From CAWGLW01 sp963823525 (GTDB lineage Bacteria > Pseudomonadota > Gammaproteobacteria > Steroidobacterales > Steroidobacteraceae), in assembly GCA_963823525.1 (NCBI GenBank), contig CAWGLW010000005.1, forward strand, positions 434,001-498,000: DNA of 64,000 nucleotides, read 5' to 3'. Position 1 is the stretch's first letter. Each line of letters begins with the position of its first letter. Shown here piece after piece: positions 10,801-18,589 of this stretch. The notes under the pieces were generated by a model, which did no database searches, was not told where the DNA came from, and saw nothing but the letters and a program-made list of their open reading frames with translations. Both the position numbers and the translations under genes were made by a program.

Positions 10801-11205
10801 CTCGCGGAACTCGGTGTGCCCGTTGATCGGCGCGCGGATGCACTGGAGCGGGTTGTCAAGGCGCTGAAGCGTTCTCTCGCCGATCCACGTGGCCGCTGGC
10901 TGCTCGAGTCGGGGCACCGGGAGGCGCAGTGCGAACTCGCGCTCAGTGGACTCGTCGATGGGCAGGTCGTCAACGTGATCATTGACCGGACCTTTGTTGA
11001 CGATCAGGGTGTCCGATGGGTCGTGGACTACAAGACCAGTTCGCACGAGGGCTCCGGTCTGGACGACTTTCTTGACAGGGAACAGGAGCGCTACCGTGCA
11101 CAGCTGGACCGCTACGCAATCCTCGTGGCGCGCCTGGGGCCGGAGCCTGTGCAGGTGGGATTGTATTTCCCGTTACTCTCAGCCTGGCGCGAATGGAGGC
11201 CCTGA
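7807..11205 (+). CDS. AddA/RecB-like UvrD-family helicase with C-terminal nuclease
   Basis: An 1132-residue superfamily 1 helicase. Walker A (APAGSGKTELL) is at about residues 23-33, motif Ia (TFTRKAAAEMRER) follows, Walker B with VDEFQDTSEGQ is at about residue 422, motif III/IV is seen in VGDPMQSIYRFRNAE and NFRST, and motif V/VI in MTIHKAKGLQFD and LLYVAATRAERW. A C-terminal PD-(D/E)XK domain contains DRTFVDDQG and WVVDYKTSS near residue 1072. With the overlapping AddB-like gene this gives a dual-nuclease AddAB-type end-resection machine. It is the last gene before the convergent gsp operon; only about 20 bases separate them. Confidence 0.88.
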   Translation: MTDLREADADARARALEVGDSFIVQAPAGSGKTELLTQRFLALLVTVQDPESILAITFTRKAAAEMRERILGALRAATETDPDGRRHQPVTLQLARAARAADQARGWGLLRNPGRLRIQTIDSLNYGLARRLPVLSGLGAGLGVEEDARELYRLAAARLLAHLPGGEPAHTAAVGTVLRHLDNRGQRFADLVVEMLGRREAWLPALPAGFADEATEEATREALEAARRSLVSAHLQTLLDRFPAELLRESVGVAKMAAQTLRVAGADSPLLGIERIEEAPTGDPADTAAWRALAELLLTAQGTARKPGGLNKNLGIPAGPAGKLLKARAGAMVAAVAGHPYLCEALHAVRGLPEGAYDASEWEALKALLVVLRLAVAELELIFASSATADYPRFAMAAIESLGSPDEPTDTALALDARLAHVLVDEFQDTSEGQVRLLEALTAGWQSGDGRTLFLVGDPMQSIYRFRNAEVGLFLDVRDHGLGELQLTPLNLHVNFRSTDPVVSWINAAFEQVLPPQDDVLRGAVRYCPSIAATAAGGEGGVRMHALLGRAREEEAERVVEIVYRRLREEQKARVAILVQGRRHLLHIVPALTARGIAFQATDIDPLAERPIVLDLLSLTRALAHLADRVAWLSVLRAPWCGLSLAELHALAGEDHEATLIEQLQNPEVRARIGGESGRRLAKTQAVLEQSLAESRQLGLRDAVERAWLALGGPATATSRGELDEAQAYLDVLASIEQRGPGPADLLLLTRALEKLYAPSRVDAEARVELMTIHKAKGLQFDTVIVPGLERAPARDRHALLHWMKLPETGHDALIVAPVERTGSDPNPLYRWLANIENEKLLQERRRLLYVAATRAERWLHLFGRCDLVEDESGPRLRPPAAGVALGMLWPAVGDSFKQRLAEAGTGDTHGHGREPARDPPLRRLPASWQLPELPPVPLIAAPPRSVAPGIAPLQFDWASESARHTGTVVHRELQRLAEFPEAADPDDPMRRRRYESELAELGVPVDRRADALERVVKALKRSLADPRGRWLLESGHREAQCELALSGLVDGQVVNVIIDRTFVDDQGVRWVVDYKTSSHEGSGLDDFLDREQERYRAQLDRYAILVARLGPEPVQVGLYFPLLSAWREWRP

Positions 11206-11225
11206 CTGCCGGCCCTCGGCGCTCG

Positions 11226-11984
11226 TCAGATTGTTCCGCCGACGCTGAAATCGCGTCGGCCCTGCGCGTCGGCGGGCCCCAGCAGGCGAAGGGATTTCTC
11301 CAGCCCGGGGGGTGTCCCGCCACGCGTCTCGAGCTTGCCTTCGAGCAGGAAACTGCGATCCGGTGAAAGTGTCAGGCGGGCTTCCACGCCGAGCGCCCCG
11401 TCTTTGTCGGTCACACGCGCAGAGAGTTCCTGGCTGTCCGCCGGCATGACCGGATCGGGCATTATCAGATTGAAACTGCCCACGCTCGCGTTGCGCGGTG
11501 GCGGTGTAATCAGCCGGTCCAGTTCGAGCGCGCCACGCAGACGGACCGGCCACGCATCCTGGATGACGAGTTCATCGATCTGGCCAGAGAGCTGGCCACG
11601 CCAGCCGCGCGGAAGCCCAAGTGCCAGTTCATCGAACGCGTCGAGCGGCAGCTGAACGCTCAGCGAACTCAGCCGCGTGCGCCCGGACAGGCCCATCGCG
11701 AAATCCGTGGCGACCTCGCCGTCGATCCGGGCCATGACGAGGTGCCCGGAGATCTGAGCACGCAGCAGGCCAAAGGGCGATATCCGCCACTTCAGATCTC
11801 CGATGGGCACACCGTCGGCGGAAAGCCCGCGCGCCTGCCCCGACCAGACGGAGCCGTAGAATGCAGTTGCTTCAACGCCGTATCGGCCGAGGCGGTCGCC
11901 GACGAGCTTGGCAGGTAACGTCATCAGCACGAATGCGAAGGCCGCGGCAAAGCCGAGCGCGATAAGCCACCAGTATCGTTTCAC
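11226..11984 (-). CDS. gspN: Type II secretion system protein N
   Basis: A 252-residue protein with one N-terminal membrane helix after a GTG start (reads MKRYWWLIALGFAAA), then a periplasmic part. The sequence AFYGSVWSGQARGL followed by LKWRISPFGLL is characteristic of GspN. It is the distal gene of the eight-gene gsp run and lies 27 bases after gspM. GspN is a periplasmic-facing accessory of the T2SS inner-membrane platform and is absent from many systems. Its gene is followed directly by the convergent AddA-like gene, and no gspD is found after it, unlike the xps order in Xanthomonas. Confidence 0.88.
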   Translation of the reverse strand: MKRYWWLIALGFAAAFAFVLMTLPAKLVGDRLGRYGVEATAFYGSVWSGQARGLSADGVPIGDLKWRISPFGLLRAQISGHLVMARIDGEVATDFAMGLSGRTRLSSLSVQLPLDAFDELALGLPRGWRGQLSGQIDELVIQDAWPVRLRGALELDRLITPPPRNASVGSFNLIMPDPVMPADSQELSARVTDKDGALGVEARLTLSPDRSFLLEGKLETRGGTPPGLEKSLRLLGPADAQGRRDFSVGGTI

Positions 11985-12011
11985 GATCTGAATCTCGGCT
12001 GTGCGTCCGGC

Positions 12012-12512
12012 TCAGCCGGCCGATGACTGCGCGTGACTCAGGGTCAGGCTGGCGTTGATGAGCCCACTGGTCGGTGTTGCGTCGATCGAAGCGGAATCCA
12101 CGCTGACGCCGTACTGCTGCTGAAGGCTCGACAGCCAGACCACGAAAACGTCGAACGAGGCTGCCTCGAGGCGCAGGCGAAGCCCGTTGGAACCGCTCGG
12201 ACTCTGGTCACGCACCGCCCGGCCAAGACCGGCTTCGCGCGCGGTCCGGTCAACGAGCACGACCAGCGACTCATTTTTATTACCCGTGCCTGTTGCGCCG
12301 GAGGCAGCCGCCTGAACGCTGGCGACGGCGCCCTGCATCCAGGCCAGGTCAGCACTTTTCTGATCCACTCGCGCGGCGAGCCGTGTGTTTGCGGTACGCA
12401 GTGGTAACACCAGCAGGAGATAAAGCAAAGCGATCCCAACCAGTCCGGCGGCGAGGTAGACGAGGTTGCGCTCACGAACCGAGAGATTATTCAGCCAGTC
12501 CCGCGCGTTCAT
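12012..12512 (-). CDS. gspM: Type II secretion system protein M
   Basis: A 166-residue bitopic protein: short cytoplasmic N-terminus (MNARDWLNNLSVRERNLVY), one membrane helix at about residues 18-36, a coiled-coil-like stretch, then a ferredoxin-like periplasmic domain. This is the standard GspM layout. Its start overlaps the stop of gspL by four bases (ATGA), so the two are coupled, in keeping with the GspL-GspM complex in the inner-membrane platform. Confidence 0.88.
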   Translation of the reverse strand: MNARDWLNNLSVRERNLVYLAAGLVGIALLYLLLVLPLRTANTRLAARVDQKSADLAWMQGAVASVQAAASGATGTGNKNESLVVLVDRTAREAGLGRAVRDQSPSGSNGLRLRLEAASFDVFVVWLSSLQQQYGVSVDSASIDATPTSGLINASLTLSHAQSSAG

Positions 12513-13735
12513 GCCGAGCCCAGCCTGACTTGTATCCGACCTTCGACAACCTCACCGCGCGCGGCCGCGGACTGGAGTTCGACGGCCAGTCCGTCGCGAT
12601 CCATGGCCTGCTTGACGCCATCGAGAGCTTCCACGCTCGGCGCGACGACTCGCAGGTCCAGTGCGTCGCCACGATAGCTCATCGCCTCGACCCGCGCGTT
12701 CGGAACCTCCGCAATGGCCTTTGCAAGAGCGGACAGAGCTGGCAGTAAAGCGCCGCCTGTCGAGCCTCCGCGGCCCAGTATCCCCTCCATCTGCGCTCGC
12801 GGATCCAGCATCGGCTGCCCGGGCAGCACGGTGGAAAATACCTCGGCGATACTCGCGTCGAGTTGCTTCTCGGCGGTGCTCATGCGCCACAGCGAAAGGC
12901 CTTGCCCCACGAGGAATATCAGTAACGAGGCGGCGGCGAGGCCCGCCGGCAGGCGCCACGGCCTCAGTCGCCTGCCGATCGATCCACTCGGCGCAAAAGG
13001 ACCCTGGCTGAGATTGACGGCATCGCCGCGGGCGGCCTCTGCCGCCAGCAATGGCAGAGGCCCATCCGGAAGCAGCTTGACCTGCAGGGTCGCCGTGCGC
13101 TCGCGCAGGCCTTCGATCAGCTCGCGATGCTTTTCGTAACTGACCGGGGTGGTATAGAAAGTGACATTTTCGCCACCGTTGGCGGTCTCCCCGATCGCCA
13201 GTTCGAGAACATCGCTGAGCGGCTCGGCATCGAGCACGTAGGGCAGTTGGCCCGCCCGACGCACGTATAGCGTTTTTTCGTCGAGCAGAAGCGTACAGCC
13301 CTGCGCGGCAACCGGTACCAGCGACGAGTCTGCCATCGATGCGGCAGGGTTGATGCCGGCGGCTTCACAGGCCTCGTTCCAGCGTGACATCAGGGCATGC
13401 GAAACTGCCGCGACCGGCGTACCTGTCGCCGCCCCGGTCTTTGCGCCGACCGCGAAATGCATCCCCTCAACATCCGAGGCGAGTTGTTCTTCGAGCGCGA
13501 AGGGTATTGCCTGAGCCAACCGGGCGCCGCCGCGCAGGGGCAGATCAGGTGAGGCGAGCGTAATCTCGCTGCCCGGCAGCAGCAACAGCACCCGGCGACC
13601 GACGGACAGGTTCATTGCGTCCGCCAGGGGCCCGCTTTGCACGGACCCCGAAGCGGCGCCATTGCCATCGACGATCAACCAAGATGCCGGCGCATCTTCG
13701 GCGGCACGAAGCCGAATCACCAGCGTTTCAGACAT
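12509..13735 (-). CDS. gspL: Type II secretion system protein L
   Basis: A 408-residue protein with a cytoplasmic actin-like domain at about residues 1-235 (LVIRLRAAEDAPASW near the start, RRVLLLLPGSEITLA further on), a single membrane helix around residues 250-270 (LPAGLAAASLLIFLVG), and a small periplasmic domain (ALSALAKAIAEVPNARVEAMSYRG region). GspL links the secretion ATPase GspE to the membrane platform. gspE itself is not in the window. Located between gspK and gspM. Confidence 0.88.
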   Translation of the reverse strand: MSETLVIRLRAAEDAPASWLIVDGNGAASGSVQSGPLADAMNLSVGRRVLLLLPGSEITLASPDLPLRGGARLAQAIPFALEEQLASDVEGMHFAVGAKTGAATGTPVAAVSHALMSRWNEACEAAGINPAASMADSSLVPVAAQGCTLLLDEKTLYVRRAGQLPYVLDAEPLSDVLELAIGETANGGENVTFYTTPVSYEKHRELIEGLRERTATLQVKLLPDGPLPLLAAEAARGDAVNLSQGPFAPSGSIGRRLRPWRLPAGLAAASLLIFLVGQGLSLWRMSTAEKQLDASIAEVFSTVLPGQPMLDPRAQMEGILGRGGSTGGALLPALSALAKAIAEVPNARVEAMSYRGDALDLRVVAPSVEALDGVKQAMDRDGLAVELQSAAARGEVVEGRIQVRLGSA

Positions 13736-13747
13736 CAGACCTCGGGA

Positions 13748-14704
13748 TTACTCGCTGCCGAAACTTCGCAGATAGGATCGCACAGGACCGTTCGAACTGC
13801 GAACGAGCAGACTGTACAGCGTGAACTGGGTGGTGCCAATAGTCACCCATACGCTGGCGCGGAAGAAACTGCTCGATTCCGTGACGGAGTTCTTGACCTC
13901 GTCGAATTCCGCGTCGCCCATTGCGCCGCGCAATTCCTCAAGGGTCGGGAAACAGGCATTGGTTCGCCGTTTCGCCAGGTCCTCCGGATTGAGGCCAAAC
14001 TCACGTGTATTTTCACTCAGCGCATCGATGACGATGCCTGGCGCCGTACAGACATTCAGCGGCGTGCCGGAGGGCAGCGCCGTGATGTACGGCTTTAATT
14101 TCGCGAACCGCTCAGGACCGAATTCCGGCATCACCATCAGTTCGCTGATACGGGTGACCGGTGAATTCGCGGCCAGCAGCGGCGGCAGTCGGGCGGTGTA
14201 GATGCTGTCTTCGGCGCCATCCGGAAACCCCGGCTGAGTATCCTCATCGACCCAGTCGGCGATCGTTGTGGCCCATGACGGCTCGATGTCAATGGCGGCC
14301 AGGATACGTTCGAGTTGCTTGATTGCGGCCTCGTCGGTCGTGCCGTCACTGAAGACGAGGTTGTTGATGTTGAATCGCCCCTGTTGATCTTCCAGGCGGC
14401 CCTCGACGAGGCCGTCTTCGATTGGAATCGGCGGCAGCGGTTGTGCCCAGCTTTCGCCGAGGTGATCGGTCTTGGTGTCCTGCAGGTCGCGTACCAGGAA
14501 GTCCGCGGCCCAGGCTTCGGCACCGAGCGCGATCTCATAAGCCTGATCGATCGCAAACAAGGTGGCGCTGCGCCGCTGATCGAGGAACCCGCGAAAGCCG
14601 ATGTTGACCGCGAGCATCGTCGCCAGCGCGACCATCAGCACGGCCGTGATCAGCGCGACTCCGCGCTGAGTGCGGGGACCGCGTCTGGCCGTATCGTCCG
14701 TCAT
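13748..14704 (-). CDS. gspK: Type II secretion minor pseudopilin K
   Basis: A 318-residue protein with a prepilin-type segment (RGVALITAVLMVALATMLA) lacking the Phe-Thr-Leu-Ile-Glu glutamate, as is normal for GspK, and the large alpha domain insert typical of this tip pseudopilin. Motifs such as EGRLEDQQGRFNINNLV and TRISELMVMPEFGPERF are characteristic. It caps the pseudopilus with GspI and GspJ. The start overlaps the gspJ stop by four bases. Confidence 0.92.
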   Translation of the reverse strand: MTDDTARRGPRTQRGVALITAVLMVALATMLAVNIGFRGFLDQRRSATLFAIDQAYEIALGAEAWAADFLVRDLQDTKTDHLGESWAQPLPPIPIEDGLVEGRLEDQQGRFNINNLVFSDGTTDEAAIKQLERILAAIDIEPSWATTIADWVDEDTQPGFPDGAEDSIYTARLPPLLAANSPVTRISELMVMPEFGPERFAKLKPYITALPSGTPLNVCTAPGIVIDALSENTREFGLNPEDLAKRRTNACFPTLEELRGAMGDAEFDEVKNSVTESSSFFRASVWVTIGTTQFTLYSLLVRSSNGPVRSYLRSFGSE

Positions 14705-15327
14705 CCGGCCACCTCGATGAGTCGCACGATCTCGCCCCAGTCTTCCAGGTCAAGGGTGACCTCGATGGCCGCGGGTCGGCTGTGCAGCGATGGCTCGCCG
14801 GTATCTTCCTCCATCGGCCAGCGCTCGACCCAGGTTCGGCCAGGCGTGAGGTAGCGGAAAGTTATCGTTCGTACGCCTTCGAGCAGTTTGCGCCGCGTGG
14901 GTTGCTCGCTGAGCGTGCGGTCGAGGACGGCCCAGTGATCGCGCCAAAGGCCTTCCGTGTCGAGACGATAGCCGACGCGCTGCAGCGTGGGACGCGCCAG
15001 CCCGGCCGTGTTGCTCCATCCGGCGCGCGTGAACTGCACGAGGTAATCGATGCCCACTCCGCCGAGCAGGGCCGGGATGCGTGTGTCACCGAGCGGCTCG
15101 CGTATCGCCCGCGGTTCAACCTGCGCAAGATCCTGCGTGATGGTCTGTATCGCTCGCTGGACGTCCCTGATCCGGTCGAGTCGTTCCTCCGCGAACTCGC
15201 TTTGCCTCTGCAGTTCGGTATAGCCACTCAGTGCAAGCACACCCACGACTGCGAAAATGGCGACCGCCACGAGCAGTTCCATCAATGTGAAACCGCGCGC
15301 CGGGCGATACCGACGATGCCGGCTCAT
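14701..15327 (-). CDS. gspJ: Type II secretion minor pseudopilin J
   Basis: A 208-residue pseudopilin. After a short basic leader the cleavage/methylation motif reads RGFTLMELLVAVAIFAVVG, with Glu at position +5 of the mature protein. GspJ-specific sequence such as ELQRQSEFAEERLDRIRDV follows. It overlaps both neighbours by four bases (gspI upstream, gspK downstream), consistent with stoichiometric production of the tip complex. Confidence 0.92.
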   Translation of the reverse strand: MSRHRRYRPARGFTLMELLVAVAIFAVVGVLALSGYTELQRQSEFAEERLDRIRDVQRAIQTITQDLAQVEPRAIREPLGDTRIPALLGGVGIDYLVQFTRAGWSNTAGLARPTLQRVGYRLDTEGLWRDHWAVLDRTLSEQPTRRKLLEGVRTITFRYLTPGRTWVERWPMEEDTGEPSLHSRPAAIEVTLDLEDWGEIVRLIEVAG

Positions 15328-15902
15328 TGGGTGACACTCTCCTCGGAATCCGGCTCGACCGGTTGTGCCGGCTCAGTACTGTCGCCGGCGTTCCGGTCGT
15401 CGGCATCGTCCGCGTTTTCATTGTCATCCGGCCCACGCGAGTTCGACCCTCTCCAGGGCAACGCCACGCCGCTGGAAGGACTGATTGCAGATCCGTAGTA
15501 GCCGGTCAGGCTGGCCAGTGAACTGTTCTCCGGGGCATCGGCGGCGCGGACCTTGATGTCGAGGCGGCGCATGCTTTCAACCGCAGTCTCAGAGACATCC
15601 AGTGTCCAGTGCCATTTCTGACCGGCGAGTTCCACTTCATCCGAGGTCTGTGCTACGCGTGGCGGATCCGGTTCCAGCCTTCTCTCTGTAATGATGTTCA
15701 TTGCGACCCAGTGCGCGAGCGTTTTGTCGCGCAGGTAGGTTCCGTTGCGGGCCGTCTGGCTGACCGCCTCAATCACGCCAAGCATGCCGAGGGCGACGAT
15801 GACCAGTGCGGCGAGTACCTCGATCAGGGTGAAACCGCGTACGCGGCAACCTGCCCTGCCGACCCTGGGCACCGATGCGTCAGCGCCTGTCTTCTTCGTC
15901 AT
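15324..15902 (-). CDS. gspI: Type II secretion minor pseudopilin I with acidic C-terminal tail
   Basis: A 192-residue pseudopilin with prepilin motif RGFTLIEVLAALVIVALGMLG preceded by a 22-residue leader (start ATG at 15902; a longer in-frame start at 15965 would lie further inside gspH). Sequence such as HWVAMNIITERRL is typical of GspI. Usual GspI length is about 120-130 residues; here a tail of some 45 residues rich in Asp, Glu, Asn and Pro (PDDNENADDADDRNAG) is appended. Function of the tail is unknown. Confidence 0.9.
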   Translation of the reverse strand: MTKKTGADASVPRVGRAGCRVRGFTLIEVLAALVIVALGMLGVIEAVSQTARNGTYLRDKTLAHWVAMNIITERRLEPDPPRVAQTSDEVELAGQKWHWTLDVSETAVESMRRLDIKVRAADAPENSSLASLTGYYGSAISPSSGVALPWRGSNSRGPDDNENADDADDRNAGDSTEPAQPVEPDSEESVTQ

Positions 15903-16464
15903 CTGTGATCTCGATACGGCCTTCGATATAGCCGGTGATGCGACGGCGCTGTTCCGTGCCATCACGTTGCAGCAGGATGTCGAACGGAACGATGTCCCCG
16001 GAGGCCTGGATCAGGACCTGCGGCAGGGCGGGGTTGTCTTCGGTCGGAAACGTGCGGTCTTTCAAAGTAACCTCGCGCTGCTCCAGCCAGAGGGTCGCGG
16101 TCATGCCGTCGGGAAACGCGCGCTCTCGCAACAGCGGATCGTAGGTAACGATGTCCCAGCGCTGCAGGCGTCCGTCGTAGCGCTGGAAATCGTAGCCGGA
16201 TCGATCGAGCCGAAGGCCGACGTCGCGTCCCTCGAGCATGGCTTCTTCGCGAGCTTGAAGCAGGACGGCCTGCATTCGCCGCGCCTCCTGGTCCATCTCG
16301 TGATCACCACCAAGCACGCGTGTCGAAACGACGGCCATGCTGGTAATGATGCCGATGATGACAATGACGACCAGCAGTTCAAGCAGCGTAAAACCCGAGT
16401 CGCGGGTACCCGGCGTCGCGCGGCGCGTCCGGTTACTCGATGTTCCAGTTACCGATGTCGGCAT
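15880..16464 (-). CDS. gspH: Type II secretion minor pseudopilin H
   Basis: A 194-residue pseudopilin with the motif SGFTLLELLVVIVIIGIITSMAV after a leader of about 22 residues. The ATG at 16464 overlaps the end of gspG by about 30 bases; an in-frame start at 16554 would add a long basic extension within gspG and is less likely. GspH is the first minor pseudopilin below the tip complex. The C-terminus is unusually charged (EITDDEEDRR). Confidence 0.88.
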   Translation of the reverse strand: MPTSVTGTSSNRTRRATPGTRDSGFTLLELLVVIVIIGIITSMAVVSTRVLGGDHEMDQEARRMQAVLLQAREEAMLEGRDVGLRLDRSGYDFQRYDGRLQRWDIVTYDPLLRERAFPDGMTATLWLEQREVTLKDRTFPTEDNPALPQVLIQASGDIVPFDILLQRDGTEQRRRITGYIEGRIEITDDEEDRR

Positions 16465-16915
16465 CGGGTCCTTCGCCGCCCGGCTGCCCGTCCGCCCCGA
16501 GCGTGTAGATGTCGAACTCGCCACGGGTGCCCGGCGCAATGTAAATGTAATCATTGCCCCAGGGATCCTTTTTCAGGCCGTCGATGTATCCGCCTTCCTT
16601 CCAGTTCTTCAGGCTCGGGTCGGTCGGCCGCTTGACCAGCGCCTCCAGCCCGTATTCCGTCGTCGGGTAGCGGAAGTTGTCCATGCGATACAGATTGAGG
16701 GCCGTCTCGTAGGCCCTGATGTCCTGGCGAGCCTTGGTCACCCGCGCATCGTCGATGCGTCGGATGACGTTCGGTGCCACAAGGGCGGCCAGGATGCCGA
16801 GGATGACGACCACGACCATGATCTCGATCAGCGTGAATCCGCCGCTATTTCGGTGCCCTCGAACAAGGGGAGGCAGGCGCCGTTGTACGTCCAGTGAGTC
16901 AGGGAAAAAGTTCAT
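16433..16915 (-). CDS. gspG: Type II secretion major pseudopilin G
   Basis: A 160-residue protein with prepilin motif GGFTLIEIMVVVVILGILA, the conserved NVIRRIDDARVTKARQDI and LYRMDNFRYPTTEYGLEAL segments, and the C-terminal calcium-site region ending GNWNIE. It is the subunit that builds the pseudopilus. The leader of 26 residues before the cleavage Gly is longer than usual, and no clear Shine-Dalgarno precedes the ATG. It is first in the gspG-N operon; an extended -10 element lies about 34 bases upstream. Confidence 0.93.
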   Translation of the reverse strand: MNFFPDSLDVQRRLPPLVRGHRNSGGFTLIEIMVVVVILGILAALVAPNVIRRIDDARVTKARQDIRAYETALNLYRMDNFRYPTTEYGLEALVKRPTDPSLKNWKEGGYIDGLKKDPWGNDYIYIAPGTRGEFDIYTLGADGQPGGEGPDADIGNWNIE

Positions 16916-16948
16916 TGCGAGTGTGGGGGTTGACGGTAGAGTGGCGCG

Positions 16949-16957
16949 ATCATAGCA
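16949..16957 (-). promoter_or_regulatory. Extended -10 promoter element for the gsp operon
   Basis: Read on the minus strand the element is TGCTATGAT, i.e. an extended -10 (TGn-TATGAT). It sits about 34 bases upstream of the gspG start in the 71-base divergent region shared with the rhombosortase gene. No good -35 is present at 17 bases, which extended -10 promoters tolerate. Confidence 0.5.
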
Positions 16958-16986
16958 AATACCCGTGCAGGTGAATCAGCGACCCG

Positions 16987-17592
16987 ATGTTCCAGCGAGT
17001 TTTCCGCTACCGCCGTCACGACTGGATACTGCCAGCCGTCCTTTGCGCCGTCCTGGTCGTACTGTGGATCGGCGGTGAAGACCTGCTGCTGGCCTTGCGT
17101 TACGAGCATTCAGCTCTCACCCGGGGGCAATGGTGGCGGCTGATCACGGGGCACTTCGTGCACGCTGGCTGGATGCACCTGGGCTGGAACCTGCTGGGAA
17201 TTGCACTGGTATGGTCTTTGTTCGCGGCCGACTACGCGGCACGGGAGTGGCTCGCAATCATGCTGGCATCGATCCTGGCGATTGATCTCGGTTTTGGGCT
17301 GCTGCAGGCGGACCTCGACTGGTACGTGGGTTTTTCGGGTGTGCTTCATGGTTGCATCGCGGCCGGTTTGCTGGCCTGGCTGCGGGTGAAGCCCGACTGG
17401 CTGACGGCGGTGGTGGCATTGATATTTGCCGCGAAGCTCGTCTGGGAACACAACGTGGGGCCCCTGGCGCTGACCGCGTCGTCGCTGTCCGTGCCGGTGA
17501 TTCACGAGGCGCACAGCTACGGTGCGATCGGCGGTGCCTTGTGCGGCGCCGGGCTGTTGATTCGCCGGACGAGGCGGGACGGACGGCTATAA
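16987..17592 (+). CDS. rrtA: Rhombosortase (rhomboid-family intramembrane protease)
   Basis: A 201-residue polytopic membrane protein with rhomboid hallmarks: TGHFVHAGWMHLGWNLLG (His and Asn of the HxxxN motif), the catalytic Ser117 in VGFSGVLHG, and His176 in HEAHSYGAIGG. The compact size and these motif forms fit rhombosortases, which process proteins bearing a C-terminal GlyGly-CTERM anchor. Those substrates are usually exported by a type II system, and the gene is divergent from gspG here with only 71 bases between. No GlyGly-CTERM protein was found in the window. Confidence 0.78.
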   Translation: MFQRVFRYRRHDWILPAVLCAVLVVLWIGGEDLLLALRYEHSALTRGQWWRLITGHFVHAGWMHLGWNLLGIALVWSLFAADYAAREWLAIMLASILAIDLGFGLLQADLDWYVGFSGVLHGCIAAGLLAWLRVKPDWLTAVVALIFAAKLVWEHNVGPLALTASSLSVPVIHEAHSYGAIGGALCGAGLLIRRTRRDGRL

Positions 17593-17593
17593 T
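17588..17593 (+). promoter_or_regulatory. Consensus -10 hexamer upstream of fabD
   Basis: A perfect TATAAT overlaps the rhombosortase stop codon, 42 bases before the fabD start. The -35 region at 17 bases is weak (CCGGAC-like). It would give fabD a promoter independent of the rhombosortase gene. Confidence 0.5.
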
Positions 17594-17635
17594 CGGTTTC
17601 ATTGAGGCCGTTGCCGGGCAATAGGGGGATTGAAG

Positions 17636-18589
17636 ATGTCGCTGGCGTTCGTATTTCCAGGCCAGGGGTCGCAGTCCGTCGGCATGCTGGCGGCGCTGTC
17701 GACCGCCGACCCACGGGTACAGCAGACCTTTGAGGAAGCCTCGACGGTGCTTGGCTATGATCTTTGGGCGCTTTGCCAGCAGGGTCCCGAGGAAGCCCTC
17801 GGTGTGACTGAGACGACGCAGCCGGCGATGCTGGCGGCGGGCGTTGCGGCCTGGCGGGTCTGGCGGGGGCAGGGTGGCCCCGCACCGGTGGCCATGGCGG
17901 GCCACAGCCTCGGTGAGTACACGGCGCTCGTGTGCTCCGGCGCAATGCAGTTTGGCGAGGCGATTGAGCTGGTCCGGCACCGGGGCCAGTTGATGCAGGA
18001 GGCCGTGCCACTGGGCCAGGGAGCAATGGCCGCGGTGCTGGGCCTGGACGATGCAGGCGTCGAGGCGGCCTGCCGGGAAGCCGCACAGGGCGAAGTCGTC
18101 GAGGCAGTCAATTTCAACGCACCCGGGCAGGTGGTCATCGCCGGGCACATGACGGCCGTGAACCGGGCGATCGAGACGGCCCGGGCTCGCGGAGCAAAGC
18201 GAGCGATGCTGCTGCCTGTCAGCGTGCCTTCACATAGCAGCCTGATGACCGGCGCGGCGGCGAAGCTCGGTGAGCGCCTGAACGATGTGACGATCCGGAT
18301 GCCGGATGTTCCGGAGGTTTTCACGGTCGATGTGCAGACGCACCAGAGTGTGGAGGGCATCCGCCGGGCTCTCACTGAGCAGTTGCACAAGCCGGTGCGC
18401 TGGGCCGATACCGTTCGCGCGATGATCGCGGGCGGTGCGCGAACGATTGTCGAATGCGGGCCGGGCAAAGTGCTGACGTCACTCAATCGCCGGATCCAGA
18501 AGGGTGGCGAACTCGCCATGTTGTCGATCGATGAGCCAGAGTCCCTGGCCAGGGCGCTGGCCTTATGCCGGGAGAGAAAGAATGCCTGA
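17636..18589 (+). CDS. fabD: Malonyl-CoA:acyl carrier protein transacylase
   Basis: A 317-residue acyltransferase. FPGQGSQSVGML opens the protein, the nucleophile elbow is GHSLGEY, and the catalytic His lies in VPSHSSLM. It loads malonate onto ACP for fatty-acid elongation. The ATG at 17636 follows a GGGGGA ribosome-binding site. It overlaps fabG by eight bases. In most gammaproteobacteria plsX and fabH precede fabD; here a rhombosortase occupies that position. Confidence 0.95.
   Translation: MSLAFVFPGQGSQSVGMLAALSTADPRVQQTFEEASTVLGYDLWALCQQGPEEALGVTETTQPAMLAAGVAAWRVWRGQGGPAPVAMAGHSLGEYTALVCSGAMQFGEAIELVRHRGQLMQEAVPLGQGAMAAVLGLDDAGVEAACREAAQGEVVEAVNFNAPGQVVIAGHMTAVNRAIETARARGAKRAMLLPVSVPSHSSLMTGAAAKLGERLNDVTIRMPDVPEVFTVDVQTHQSVEGIRRALTEQLHKPVRWADTVRAMIAGGARTIVECGPGKVLTSLNRRIQKGGELAMLSIDEPESLARALALCRERKNA

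Noticed and set aside
15745..16635. Open frame of 296 codons on the plus strand
   Set aside because: Opposite gspI and gspH, both with clear prepilin motifs.
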